Shown here: piece after piece, positions 8,783-18,368 of the stretch
How positions within the stretch are numbered: the stretch's first letter is position 1
Layout: every line of letters begins with the position of its first letter
Source of the DNA: Gammaproteobacteria bacterium
Lineage (GTDB): Bacteria > Pseudomonadota > Gammaproteobacteria > Steroidobacterales > Steroidobacteraceae
Direction of reading: 5' to 3'
Length of the DNA stretch: 32,308 bases
Assembly: GCA_012026925.1 (NCBI GenBank)
Contig: VEPJ01000146.1
Coordinates: 1 to 32,308 of the forward strand
Program-made: the position numbers and the translations under genes
Notes under the pieces: model-generated
Seen by the model: only the letters and a program-made list of their open reading frames with translations
Databases searched by the model: none
What the model was told of the DNA's origin: nothing

Positions 8783-9280
8783 TCAGTACAAGCGCCCCGC
8801 GCCTGCGTAGCGCTTGCGATACCACTCGTCGTCGAGGCTCGCCATCCGCACCTCGCCGCCCGACTGGGGCGCGTGCACGAACTGGTCGTTGCCTGCGTAG
8901 ATGCCGACGTGACTCACGTCCCGGCCGGACAGCCGGAAGAAGACGAGATCGCCCGGGCGCAGGTCGCCGCGAGTCACGGGTTGTGCGGCTGCGTACTGTT
9001 CCGCCGCGGTGCGCGGCACGCTGATTCCGGCCTGGCGATAGGCGTACGAGACGAGGCCGCTGCAGTCGAATGCGTCGGGCCCGGATCCTCCGTAGCGGTA
9101 GGGCGCGCCGATGCGCGACTCGGCTGCGACCAGCGCCGCCGCACCCGGGGTCCCGGGCATGCCCGCTGTCGTCTCACGCTGGAACGGCGCGCACGCCGCG
9201 AGCAGCGCGGCAAGCACGACGACGGCGGCCGGGCGAGCGGCAATGGGCAATGCAGACAGAGTGTTGCGGGCGGGTGCCAT
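8783..9280 (-). CDS. NlpC/P60 family (C40) peptidoglycan hydrolase, lipoprotein
   Basis: LLAACAPF lipobox; FDCSGLVSYAYRQAG, GDLVFFRLSGRDVSHVGIYAGNDQFVHAP catalytic motifs. Confidence 0.95.
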   Translation of the reverse strand: MAPARNTLSALPIAARPAAVVVLAALLAACAPFQRETTAGMPGTPGAAALVAAESRIGAPYRYGGSGPDAFDCSGLVSYAYRQAGISVPRTAAEQYAAAQPVTRGDLRPGDLVFFRLSGRDVSHVGIYAGNDQFVHAPQSGGEVRMASLDDEWYRKRYAGAGRLY

Positions 9281-9416
9281 GCGCGGAGTCTAGATCCGCA
9301 GCTGCCGCCGGGACATGCAGCGCGTCTCAAAGTCGTGCGCAGGTGGCCCGGATTGCAGGTCCGCTGGGGAGGTGCTGCAATGCCTTCCGGACTTCGGAAC
9401 ACCGGGATTCTCGCGG

Positions 9417-10544
9417 ATGAAGTGGCGTACCTGGGCGGTGCTGGGGGGTGTTGCGGCGGTCGCCGTGGGAGCCACGCTGTGGCTCGGGCGCCCTAAGCCG
9501 ATCACCGTCGATACGGTCGAAGTCACGCGCGGCAAGGTGGATCAGACGGTCACCAACACGCGCGCCGGGACCGTCAAGGCCTGCCAGCGCGCGAAGCTCG
9601 CACCGCAGACCGGCGGGCAGATCGCGCGCCTGCCGGTGAAGAAGGGTGACCGCGTCGAGAAGGGCCAGGTGCTGCTGGAGCTGTGGAACGACGACATCCG
9701 CGCCGAACTCAATCTCGCCGAGCGCGACGCCGCTGCCGCACGGGCCCTCAAGGACGAGGCGTGCATCGCGGCCAAGGTTGCGCGGCGGGAGTCGGACCGC
9801 CTCCAGGGCCTCGTCGACCGCAAGCTCGTCTCGGTCGAGCAGGCCGAGAGCGCGGCGGGCGAGGCGGACAGCCGCGCGGCGGCCTGCCGTGCGGCGACGG
9901 AACAGATACAGGTGAGCCAGGCGCGCATCGACGCGGCTCGCGCCCGGCTCGAGCGGACGATGCTGCGGGCGCCGTTCGCCGGCACGGTGGCCGAGATCAA
10001 CGGCGAGGTGGGTGAGTTCGTGACCCCGTCCCCGGTGGGGATCCCGACGCCGCCGGCCGTGGACGTGGTGGACTCGAGCTGCATCTACATCACCGCGCCG
10101 ATCGACGAGGTGGATGCGCCGAAGGTGCGCCAGGGCATGGCGGCCCGCGTCACGCTCGACGCATTCAAGGATCGCAGTTTCCGGGCGCACGTGCGCCGCA
10201 TCGCTCCCTACGTACTCGAGGTCGAGAAGCAGGCCCGGACCGTCGAGGTCGAAGCCGAGATCGACGAGCGCGACGACGCGGCGCTGCTGCCGGGTTACAG
10301 CGCGGACCTCGAGATCATCATCGCCGAGCGCCCGGACGTGATCCGCGTGCCGACGCGTGCGCTGGTCGAGGGCAGCAAGGTGTACGTCCTCGAAGGCGGG
10401 CGCATCCACGAGCGCAAGGTCACGACCGGCATCGGCAACTGGGAGTACACCGAGGTCACGGAGGGCCTGAAGGCCGGTGACCGGGTCGTGGTCTCGATCG
10501 ATCGCGAGGGCCTCAAGGACGGCGTCGCCGCCGTTTCGTCCTAG
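9417..10544 (+). CDS. HlyD/MacA-like efflux periplasmic adaptor subunit
   Basis: N-terminal TM, lipoyl-like segment, coiled coil, LRAPFAGTVAEINGEVGEFVTP; first gene of ABC efflux cluster. Confidence 0.9.
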   Translation: MKWRTWAVLGGVAAVAVGATLWLGRPKPITVDTVEVTRGKVDQTVTNTRAGTVKACQRAKLAPQTGGQIARLPVKKGDRVEKGQVLLELWNDDIRAELNLAERDAAAARALKDEACIAAKVARRESDRLQGLVDRKLVSVEQAESAAGEADSRAAACRAATEQIQVSQARIDAARARLERTMLRAPFAGTVAEINGEVGEFVTPSPVGIPTPPAVDVVDSSCIYITAPIDEVDAPKVRQGMAARVTLDAFKDRSFRAHVRRIAPYVLEVEKQARTVEVEAEIDERDDAALLPGYSADLEIIIAERPDVIRVPTRALVEGSKVYVLEGGRIHERKVTTGIGNWEYTEVTEGLKAGDRVVVSIDREGLKDGVAAVSS

Positions 10545-10558
10545 CCGCGAGGCGCCGC

Positions 10559-11244
<686 letters not shown>

Positions 11245-11248
<4 letters not shown>

Positions 11249-12456
11249 GATTCGGCGACCTGCTGCACCTGGCGACCGAATCGCTCGTGCGGGCGCGGCT
11301 CAGGAGCATCATGATGCGGCTCGCCATGGCGATCGGCGTCGCCGCGGTGGTCGTGCTCACTTCGCTGGGCGAAGGCGCGCGCCGCTACGTGACCGGCGAA
11401 TTCCAGGCCCTCGGTACGGAGCTCCTCATCGTGCTGCCCGGCCGCTCGGAGACGACCGGCGTGCAGCCGGGCATGTTCGCCGGCGAAACGCCGCGCGACC
11501 TGACGCTCGACGACGCGCGCTCGCTGCTGCGGATCCCGGGTGTCGCGCGCATCGCGCCGCTCGTCATCGGCTCGGTGCCGGTCGCGGCCGGCGAACTCAC
11601 GCGCGAGGTCCCGGTCGTCGGCAGCAACTCGGATTTCCTGGCGGTGCGCAACCTCAGCATGGCGCAGGGATCGTTCCTGCCGCCCGGCGAGCTCGATCGC
11701 GACCTGGCGGTGTGCGTGCTCGGCAGCAAGGTGCGCTCGGAACTCTTCCCGCGCGGGCCGGCGGTCGGCGCGACGGTGCGGATCGGCGACCGGCGCTTCC
11801 GCGTCATCGGCGTGCTCGCCGATACGGGGCGGGCGATCGGCTTCGACCTGCAGGAGCTCGTCATCATCCCGGTGTCGAGCGCGCAGCAGCTCTTCAACAC
11901 CCAGTCGCTGTTCCGGATCATGATCCAGGCCACTTCGCGCGAGGCCATGCCCCGCGTCCGCGAGGCGGTCCGCGCGATGCTCAAGGAGCGTCACCAGGGC
12001 GAGGAGGACGTCACGGTCATCACGCAGGACGCCGTGCTCGCGACGTTCAACCGCATCTTCACCGCACTCACGCTCACGCTTGCCGGCATCGCATCCATCA
12101 GCCTGGCCGTCGCGGGCATCCTGATCATGAACGTCATGCTCGTGGCCGTGAGCCAGCGCACGGCGGAGGTCGGTCTGATGAAGGCCCTCGGTGCGCGGGG
12201 CCGGCAGATCACGGCGATATTCCTGACCGAAGCCGTGCTGCTCTCGATCGTGGGAGCGCTGGGCGGGCTCGTCATCGGCTTCGTCGCCGACGCAATCGTG
12301 TCGCGCTTCTACCCGACGCTGCCGCTCGGTCCGCCGCCGTGGGCCGTGGTGCTCGCCGTGCTGATCGCGGTCGCGAGCGGCGTCGTCTTCGGACTGCTGC
12401 CGGCCCGGCGCGCGGCGCGGCTCGATCCCGTCGTGGCACTGGCCGGGAGGCGCTGA
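11245..12456 (+). CDS. ABC transporter permease, MacB/FtsX type (first paralogue)
   Basis: GTG start overlaps stop of the ATPase gene; MacB-type periplasmic domain and FtsX-like C-terminal TM region. Confidence 0.92.
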
Positions 12457-12459
12457 GCC

Positions 12460-13659
12460 TTGCGCGGTTCCGACATCGTGCGTTTCACGAGCCGGTCGGT
12501 GCTGGCGCATCGCATGCGTGCGGTCCTCACGGCGCTCGGCATCGCGGTCGGCGTCGCGGCGGTCGTGCTGCTCACGTCGATCGGCGAGGGCGTGCGCCGT
12601 TTCGTCATCTCCGAGTTCACGCAGTTCGGCACGAACATCATCAGCGTGAGCCCGGGCACCGCGAAGACCATGGGCGGATCGATCGGGGTGTTCGGCACGG
12701 TCCGGCCGCTCACGATCGACGACGCCGAGGCGCTGAAGCGCGTGCCGTACGTGCTCGACGCCGATCCCCTCGTGCAGGGCAACGCGGAAGTCGAAGGCAA
12801 CGGCCGCAAGCGTCGCGTCACGGTGTACGGCACCGGCCCGATGTTCGCGGAGGCCCTGCGCTTCCCGGTGGGCCAGGGAACCTACCTGCCGCCCGACGAC
12901 CCGCGCGCGCCCCGCGCGTTCGCCGTGCTGGGTTCCAAGATGGCGCACGAGCTGTTCGGCAAGACGAACCCGCTCGGCGCCAGCGTGCGCGTGGGCGGCC
13001 AGCGCTATCGCGTCGTCGGCGTGATGGCGCCGAAAGGAACGATGCTGGGCTTCGACCTCGACGACACGGTCTTCATCCCGGCCGCGAAGACGCTCGAGCT
13101 CTTCGACCGCGACAGCCTCTTCGAGATCGACGTCGTCTACGAGGAGAACGCTCCCGCCCGGGAGGTCGAGGACGGCATCCGGCGCGTGCTCGGGGCGCGC
13201 CACGGCGACGAGGACTTCACCGTCACGCCGCAGCAGCAGATGCTCGACGCGCTGGGCTCGGTCCTGAACGTGCTCACTTTCGCGGTGGGTGCGCTCGGCA
13301 GCATCTCGCTCTTGGTCGGTGCCGTCGGCATCTTCACGATCATGACGATCTCGGTGCGCGAGCGGACCGGCGAGATCGGGCTGTTGCGTGCGCTCGGGGC
13401 GGAGCGCGCGCAGGTACTCCGGCTGTTCCTCGCGGAGGCGGTCGTGTTGTCCGTGCTGGGAGGGCTGGGCGGACTCGCGGCCGGGGGCGGCATCGCATTC
13501 CTGCTGAGCCAGGCCGTGAAGCAGCTGCCCGTGAGCTACTCGCCGCTGTTCATCGGCCTGGCGCTCGGGCTGTCGGCCGTGATCGGCCTCGTCGCTGGCA
13601 TCCTGCCGGCCTTCAATGCGGCGCGACTCGACCCCGTCGAGGCGCTGCGGGCGGAGTAA
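12460..13659 (+). CDS. ABC transporter permease, MacB/FtsX type (second paralogue)
   Basis: TTG start; similar architecture to the preceding permease (GVAAVVLLTSIGEGVRRFV vs GVAAVVVLTSLGEGARRYV). Confidence 0.92.
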   Translation: MRGSDIVRFTSRSVLAHRMRAVLTALGIAVGVAAVVLLTSIGEGVRRFVISEFTQFGTNIISVSPGTAKTMGGSIGVFGTVRPLTIDDAEALKRVPYVLDADPLVQGNAEVEGNGRKRRVTVYGTGPMFAEALRFPVGQGTYLPPDDPRAPRAFAVLGSKMAHELFGKTNPLGASVRVGGQRYRVVGVMAPKGTMLGFDLDDTVFIPAAKTLELFDRDSLFEIDVVYEENAPAREVEDGIRRVLGARHGDEDFTVTPQQQMLDALGSVLNVLTFAVGALGSISLLVGAVGIFTIMTISVRERTGEIGLLRALGAERAQVLRLFLAEAVVLSVLGGLGGLAAGGGIAFLLSQAVKQLPVSYSPLFIGLALGLSAVIGLVAGILPAFNAARLDPVEALRAE

Positions 13660-13665
13660 GCCGGC

Positions 13666-16221
13666 TCAGTCCCCGTCCCTGGGCCGCACGCGCCGCGTCG
13701 CGATCGCCTCGTGCGGGTCTTCCGGCCAGTAGTGCTTCGGGTAGCGGCCCTTCAGCTCCTTGCGCACCTCGTGGTAGCCCCGCGACCAGAAGCTCGCGAG
13801 GTCGCGCGTCACCTGCACCGGGCGGCGGGCCGGCGAAAGCAGTTCCAGCGTCACCGGGACCCGGCCGTCCACCACGCGCGGCGACTCCATGAGGCCGAAG
13901 ACCTCCTGCAGCCGCACGCTGAGGCTCGGACCGCTGCCCGCATAGTCGACCGCGATCCGTGATCCGCTCGGCACCGCGAGGTGAGTCGGTGCGAGTTCAT
14001 CGAGCCGGCGCTGGGCGTTCCAGTCGAGCAGCGAGTGCAGCGCGCCGCGCAGGTCGAGCTTCGCGAGCTGGTCGCGCCGCGTGATGCCGTCGAGCCAGGG
14101 GCCGAGCCACGCGTCGAGCGTGTCGAGCAATGCGGCATCGCCGACGTCCGGCCACTGGCCGCGGCCGCGCGGATCGTGTTCGCGGACCAGCTTCAACCGC
14201 GCGCGCCACTGCTCGAGGTCGCGAGTCCAGGGCAGGCATCCGAGGCCCAGCGAGCGAATGCCGTCGAGCATCGCCGCGGCCGAGGCGTCTGCGGCGACGT
14301 TGCGCAACGGCTCGTCGCGCAGCACGAGGTCGCCGAGCCGGCGCACGCGGCGCGCGGCCACGGATTCCGACCGCGAGTCCCAGCCGACGCTGGAAGATTC
14401 CTCGATCGCAGCGGCAAAGTGCTCCTCGAGCTGGGCCGGGTCGAGCCGTGCGGCCAGCTGGATTCGCGCCTCGCGTTCGCCGGCGTCGAGTGCCGCGACC
14501 ACGATGAACTCGGACCTCGCGAGCGCCGTGGCGTCGGCGAACACCGCGCCCCGTCCGCCGCTCAGGTGATAACGGCCACCGCCTCCTTCGCGGGCCCGGC
14601 CGATGCGATCGGGATACGCGAAGGCAGCCAGCAGACCGGCGGCTTCACCCTCGCCGATCGCGGGGATCGCCGGCGCGGCCCGCCGATCGAGTCGGCCGAG
14701 CTGGCGCTCGACCTGCTGAAGCACGCGCTGGATGCGCCTCACGGCCCCACTGTCGACCTGCATGCCCGCCGGCGGCGCCCGGCCGCGTAGCACGTCGAGA
14801 CGCGCCTGCAGGTCCGGGTCGCGGCCGGGACCGGTCGGGCGCAGCGGATCGCGCTCGGAGAGCAGCGCCGCGATTTCGGCCGCGAGCCGTGCGAGCCCCA
14901 GCGCGCGAGCGCGCAGCACCATGTGGGCCAAACGCGGATGCAGGCCGAGCGCGGCCATATCACGGCCGAGCGGTGTCACTTGCCCGCTTGGGTCGAGCGC
15001 CTCCAGGCGCAACAGCAGGTCGCGCGCCTGCGCGAGCGGCGCCGCAGGCGGAGGATCGAGCCAGGCGAGCGATGCGGGATCGCGACAGCCCCAGCATGCA
15101 AGCTCGAGCGCGAGGGGCGCAAGGTCGGCCTCGAGTATCTCGGCGGGAGCCTGCGGCAGCAACGCCGCTTGCGTCGACTCGCTCCAAAGCCGGTAGCAGG
15201 TGCCGGGTGCGGTGCGGCCGGCGCGTCCGCGTCGCTGGTCGGCCGATGCGCGCGAGATGCGCACCGTCTCGAGCCGGCCCATGCCCGTGGCTGGGTCGAA
15301 TCGCTGGCGTCGCTCCACCCCGGAGTCCACGACGATGCGGACGCCGTCGATGGTGAGGCTGGTCTCCGCGATGTTCGTCGCCACGACGACCTTGCGTCGT
15401 CCGCGTGGATCGGGGCGGAGCGCCAGGTCCTGCTCCGCGGCCGCCAGCTCCCCGTAGAGTGGCAGGAGGCTGAACTCGCGGGCGTCGAGACTTGCCGCCA
15501 GTCCTTCCACCACGCGGCGGATCTCACCCGCGCCCGGCAGGAAGAGCAGTGCGTCACCTTCGTGCTCGTGCAGGGCGCGCAACGTGGCGGAGACGACCGG
15601 GCCTTCGATGCGCGTCCGTCGTCCGTCATCGCTCCGCGGCTGCGGCAGGTAGTGCGTTTCTACGTCGAACATGCGGCCCGGGGAGCGCACCGCGACCGCG
15701 TCGTCGAGCAGCCGCAGCAGCGCTTCGCCGTCCAGCGTCGCCGACATCACGAGCATCCGCAGCGTATCGCGCAGGTGCCGCTGGCTCTCGAGACAGAGCG
15801 CCAGGCCGAGGTCGCCCTGCAGGTTGCGCTCGTGGAACTCGTCGAACACGACGCACGCGGTGCCGTCCAGCGCGGGGTCGTGCTGCAGCATGCGGGTGAG
15901 GATGCCCTCGGTGACCACCTCGACCCGCGTGCGCGGCCCCACTCGCGTTTCGAGCCGCGTGCGAAAGCCCACGGTCTGCCCGGTGTCCTCCCCGAGCAAC
16001 CGGGCCATGCGCTCGGCCACGGCCCGGGCGGCGATGCGTCGCGGCTCGAGCATCAGGATGCGGCCGTCCTGGCGCCACCCGGCCTCGAGCAGGGCCAGCG
16101 GAACCACGGTGCTCTTGCCGGCGCCCGGCGGAGCCTCGAGCAGCACGTTGCGGTGCGTGGACAGCGCTTCGTGGAGCGCCGGCAACGCCGCGAGGATCGG
16201 CAACTCGGGGAGTCGAGGCAT
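13666..16221 (-). CDS. hrpB: ATP-dependent helicase HrpB
   Basis: 851 aa; LEAPPGAGKSTVVPLALL, VFDEFHERNLQGDLGLAL, ATNIAETSLTIDGVRIVVDSGVER, QRRGRAGRTAPGTCYRLW. Confidence 0.95.
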   Translation of the reverse strand: MPRLPELPILAALPALHEALSTHRNVLLEAPPGAGKSTVVPLALLEAGWRQDGRILMLEPRRIAARAVAERMARLLGEDTGQTVGFRTRLETRVGPRTRVEVVTEGILTRMLQHDPALDGTACVVFDEFHERNLQGDLGLALCLESQRHLRDTLRMLVMSATLDGEALLRLLDDAVAVRSPGRMFDVETHYLPQPRSDDGRRTRIEGPVVSATLRALHEHEGDALLFLPGAGEIRRVVEGLAASLDAREFSLLPLYGELAAAEQDLALRPDPRGRRKVVVATNIAETSLTIDGVRIVVDSGVERRQRFDPATGMGRLETVRISRASADQRRGRAGRTAPGTCYRLWSESTQAALLPQAPAEILEADLAPLALELACWGCRDPASLAWLDPPPAAPLAQARDLLLRLEALDPSGQVTPLGRDMAALGLHPRLAHMVLRARALGLARLAAEIAALLSERDPLRPTGPGRDPDLQARLDVLRGRAPPAGMQVDSGAVRRIQRVLQQVERQLGRLDRRAAPAIPAIGEGEAAGLLAAFAYPDRIGRAREGGGGRYHLSGGRGAVFADATALARSEFIVVAALDAGEREARIQLAARLDPAQLEEHFAAAIEESSSVGWDSRSESVAARRVRRLGDLVLRDEPLRNVAADASAAAMLDGIRSLGLGCLPWTRDLEQWRARLKLVREHDPRGRGQWPDVGDAALLDTLDAWLGPWLDGITRRDQLAKLDLRGALHSLLDWNAQRRLDELAPTHLAVPSGSRIAVDYAGSGPSLSVRLQEVFGLMESPRVVDGRVPVTLELLSPARRPVQVTRDLASFWSRGYHEVRKELKGRYPKHYWPEDPHEAIATRRVRPRDGD

Positions 16222-16311
16222 GGGTCGCGCAGTGTAACGTCACGGCCGCGGGTGACGCCGCCTGTGGCGGGATGCAATATCCGCGGATCGCGCGACCAAT
16301 CGAGGAGTCCG

Positions 16312-16797
16312 ATGTCTGGATCCGTGGGTCTGTGGTTCCTGGCGGCCGTGCTCGTGCTCGGCGGCGTCGCCGGTTCCGTCCTGCCGGCGCTGCCCGGCGT
16401 GCCGCTGGTCTTCGCGGGGCTCGTCGTCGGCGCGTGGGCCGACGACTTTCAACGCGTCAGCTGGATCACGCTGACGTTGCTCGGCCTGCTGATGCTCGCG
16501 TCGTTCGCGATCGACTTCGTCGCCACCGCGCTCGGGGCGAAGCGCGTCGGCGCGACTCGGCTGGCGGTCGTCGGGGCGATGGTCGGGACGCTGGGCGGCG
16601 TCTTCCTCGGCTTTCCCGGGCTGATCCTCGGGCCCTTCGCCGGTGCGGTCGCGGGCGAACTCATCTCCCACGGGAAGATGGACCAGGCGACCCGGGCGGG
16701 CCTCGCGACCTGGATGGGGCTCCTCTTCGGCACGCTTGCCAAGCTCGCGCTCGTGTTCACGATGCTCGGCGTTTTCGCGCTCGCGTACTTCTTCTAA
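16312..16797 (+). CDS. DUF456 family membrane protein
   Basis: 161 aa, GSVLPALPGVPLVFAGLVVGAW and glycine-rich TM segments typical of DUF456. Confidence 0.9.
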   Translation: MSGSVGLWFLAAVLVLGGVAGSVLPALPGVPLVFAGLVVGAWADDFQRVSWITLTLLGLLMLASFAIDFVATALGAKRVGATRLAVVGAMVGTLGGVFLGFPGLILGPFAGAVAGELISHGKMDQATRAGLATWMGLLFGTLAKLALVFTMLGVFALAYFF

Positions 16798-16798
16798 G

Positions 16799-16853
16799 AG
16801 GGGACGCTTCCCTTTTAGGTCCCCCTGGGGGACCTAAAAGGGAAGCGTCCCCT
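16799..16853. repeat. 55-bp perfect palindrome (1-nt centre) with terminal GGGGAC boxes between two convergent genes
   Basis: GGGGACGCTTCCCTTTTAGGTCCCCC-T-GGGGGACCTAAAAGGGAAGCGTCCCC, plus outer A/T pair; further AGCGTCCCCTT copy at 16859-16869. Confidence 0.95.
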
Positions 16854-16854
16854 T

Positions 16855-17781
16855 TCAGAGCGTCCCCTTCTTGGCGTAGTACTCGCGGCAGCCGGCCTCG
16901 CGCCCGCGCACGACGCGCCGCCCGACCAACGGGCCGTGCGTCTCGGTGACGACCGTGTGCTGACCCTCGGCGTGCTCGTGGTCGTAGAAGTACAGCACGA
17001 CCCAGTCGCGGGTCCGGTTCAGCTGGTGGGCCTGCGCCGTATTCGAGTAGAGCGCGGTGAAGTGCCACCCGTCGCGGTCCGCGTGCAGCACCGGCAGCCA
17101 CGCGGCGCCCGAGGGGTTGAACCGCTTCGGCGCGATGGTCGGCAACGAGCCGGCCGCCGCCTTCTCCCGGTACTCCCGATCGACGTCGAGCAGGACATCG
17201 ACCGACGGACCAGGCGCAGTGCCCGGGTGCAGGGCGGCTCCTTCCGTTGCGCGTCGGGCCCGCCCGCGCGCCAGCATCGACTGGAGGCTCGAGCGGATGG
17301 CGGCCGCGCGGCGTGGGCCGACGCCGGGGACCGTCTCGAGCCGGCCATCGTGGGCGGCGACTTCGAGCGCCTCGAGCGTGTCGATGTGCAACTCGTCGTG
17401 GATGCGCTCGGCCAGGCGGTGCCCGAGCCCGGGTACGGCGGTGAAGAGCTGTACCGGGTCGGCGCTGCCCCGCAGGCGCTCGAGTTGCATCCAGCGACCG
17501 GTGCGGTTCAGTTCGAGCAGCGCCGAGGCGATGCCGCGCCCGACTCCGGGGAGCGCGTCCAGGCCGGCCGCGCCCTCGCGCGCAATCAGCTGCGAGATGT
17601 CCTCCCCGAGGTCGCGGACGGTGTCCGCCGCACGCCGGTAAGCGGCGACTCGGAACGGGTTCGCGCCCTGCGCCTCGAGCAGGTCGGCCGCCTCGCGCAG
17701 CCGGTCCGCACACATCGCATTGCCCGGCCCCCGTGCCTCGGTCGCGGCCGGTCGGGCGGCAGGAACTGAGTCGGCGTCCAT
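16855..17781 (-). CDS. Helix-hairpin-helix protein related to DNA polymerase X N-terminal region, no polymerase catalytic domain
   Basis: NPFRVAAYRRAADTVRDLGEDI...LDALPGVGRGIASALLEL...VPGLGHRLAERIHDEL...VPGVGPRRAAAI; start at MDADSV chosen. Confidence 0.85.
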   Translation of the reverse strand: MDADSVPAARPAATEARGPGNAMCADRLREAADLLEAQGANPFRVAAYRRAADTVRDLGEDISQLIAREGAAGLDALPGVGRGIASALLELNRTGRWMQLERLRGSADPVQLFTAVPGLGHRLAERIHDELHIDTLEALEVAAHDGRLETVPGVGPRRAAAIRSSLQSMLARGRARRATEGAALHPGTAPGPSVDVLLDVDREYREKAAAGSLPTIAPKRFNPSGAAWLPVLHADRDGWHFTALYSNTAQAHQLNRTRDWVVLYFYDHEHAEGQHTVVTETHGPLVGRRVVRGREAGCREYYAKKGTL

Positions 17782-17786
17782 CGGCG

Positions 17787-18227
17787 TCAGGCGACTTCGT
17801 CGGGCCCGGAGTGCGGATGCTGCTCGCGCAGGACCTTGGCGAGCGCCCGGCACACGTCGGTCGTCGTAAAGATCCCGACGAGCTTGCCGCCGCGGGTGAC
17901 GAGCGCCGAGCCGACGTGCCGTTCCGCCATGTGGTTCGCCACGTCCTCGAGGGAGGCGCCCGCGTCCACGATGTACGAGTCCGACTGGTACACGTCACGG
18001 ACGGCCAGCTCGCGCTCGGGAGGCGATCCGAGGTCGGGTCCCAGCGCGAGCTTGATGTCACGGTCGGTGAGCACGCCCGCGAGCTGGCCGCGCTCGGTCA
18101 CCGGCAGGTGGCGGATGCGGCGCTCGCGGAGGAACGCGTGCGCCTCGGCCAGTGGCGCGTCCACGTCGATCGAGTACGGGAACGGCGTCATGTAGGCGAG
18201 GACTTGCGGCAGACGGTGGCGCGACAC
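17787..18227 (-). CDS. CBS-domain pair protein
   Basis: MTPFPYSIDVDAPLAEAHAFLRERRIRHLPVTERGQLAGVLTDRDIKLAL and second CBS repeat VGSALVTRGGKLVGIFTTTDVCRAL; start codon (GTG) uncertain. Confidence 0.85.
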   Translation of the reverse strand: MSRHRLPQVLAYMTPFPYSIDVDAPLAEAHAFLRERRIRHLPVTERGQLAGVLTDRDIKLALGPDLGSPPERELAVRDVYQSDSYIVDAGASLEDVANHMAERHVGSALVTRGGKLVGIFTTTDVCRALAKVLREQHPHSGPDEVA

Positions 18228-18368
18228 GACGGTGGCATCCCCTGGCCACGGAGCAGCAGGGATGCTGCTCCACCCGGTCGCCGCGGGCCATTCGGGTTTT
18301 ACGAGAGGCGCCCTGGACGGTCTATGATCCGGCGCTGGCCGGGCCCGCGCCCGGAGGGTGTCCATCGA

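Noticed and set aside
14923-16311. Long upstream extension of the DUF456 ORF opposite hrpB
   Set aside because: Only the part from ATG 16312 has DUF456 and TM character; the rest is antisense to HrpB motifs
18297-18328. Possible sigma70 promoter (TTTTAC ... TATGAT) for the alpha/beta hydrolase gene
   Set aside because: The -10-like TATGAT is reasonable, but the spacer to any -35-like sequence is too long (about 19-20 bp) and the match is weak
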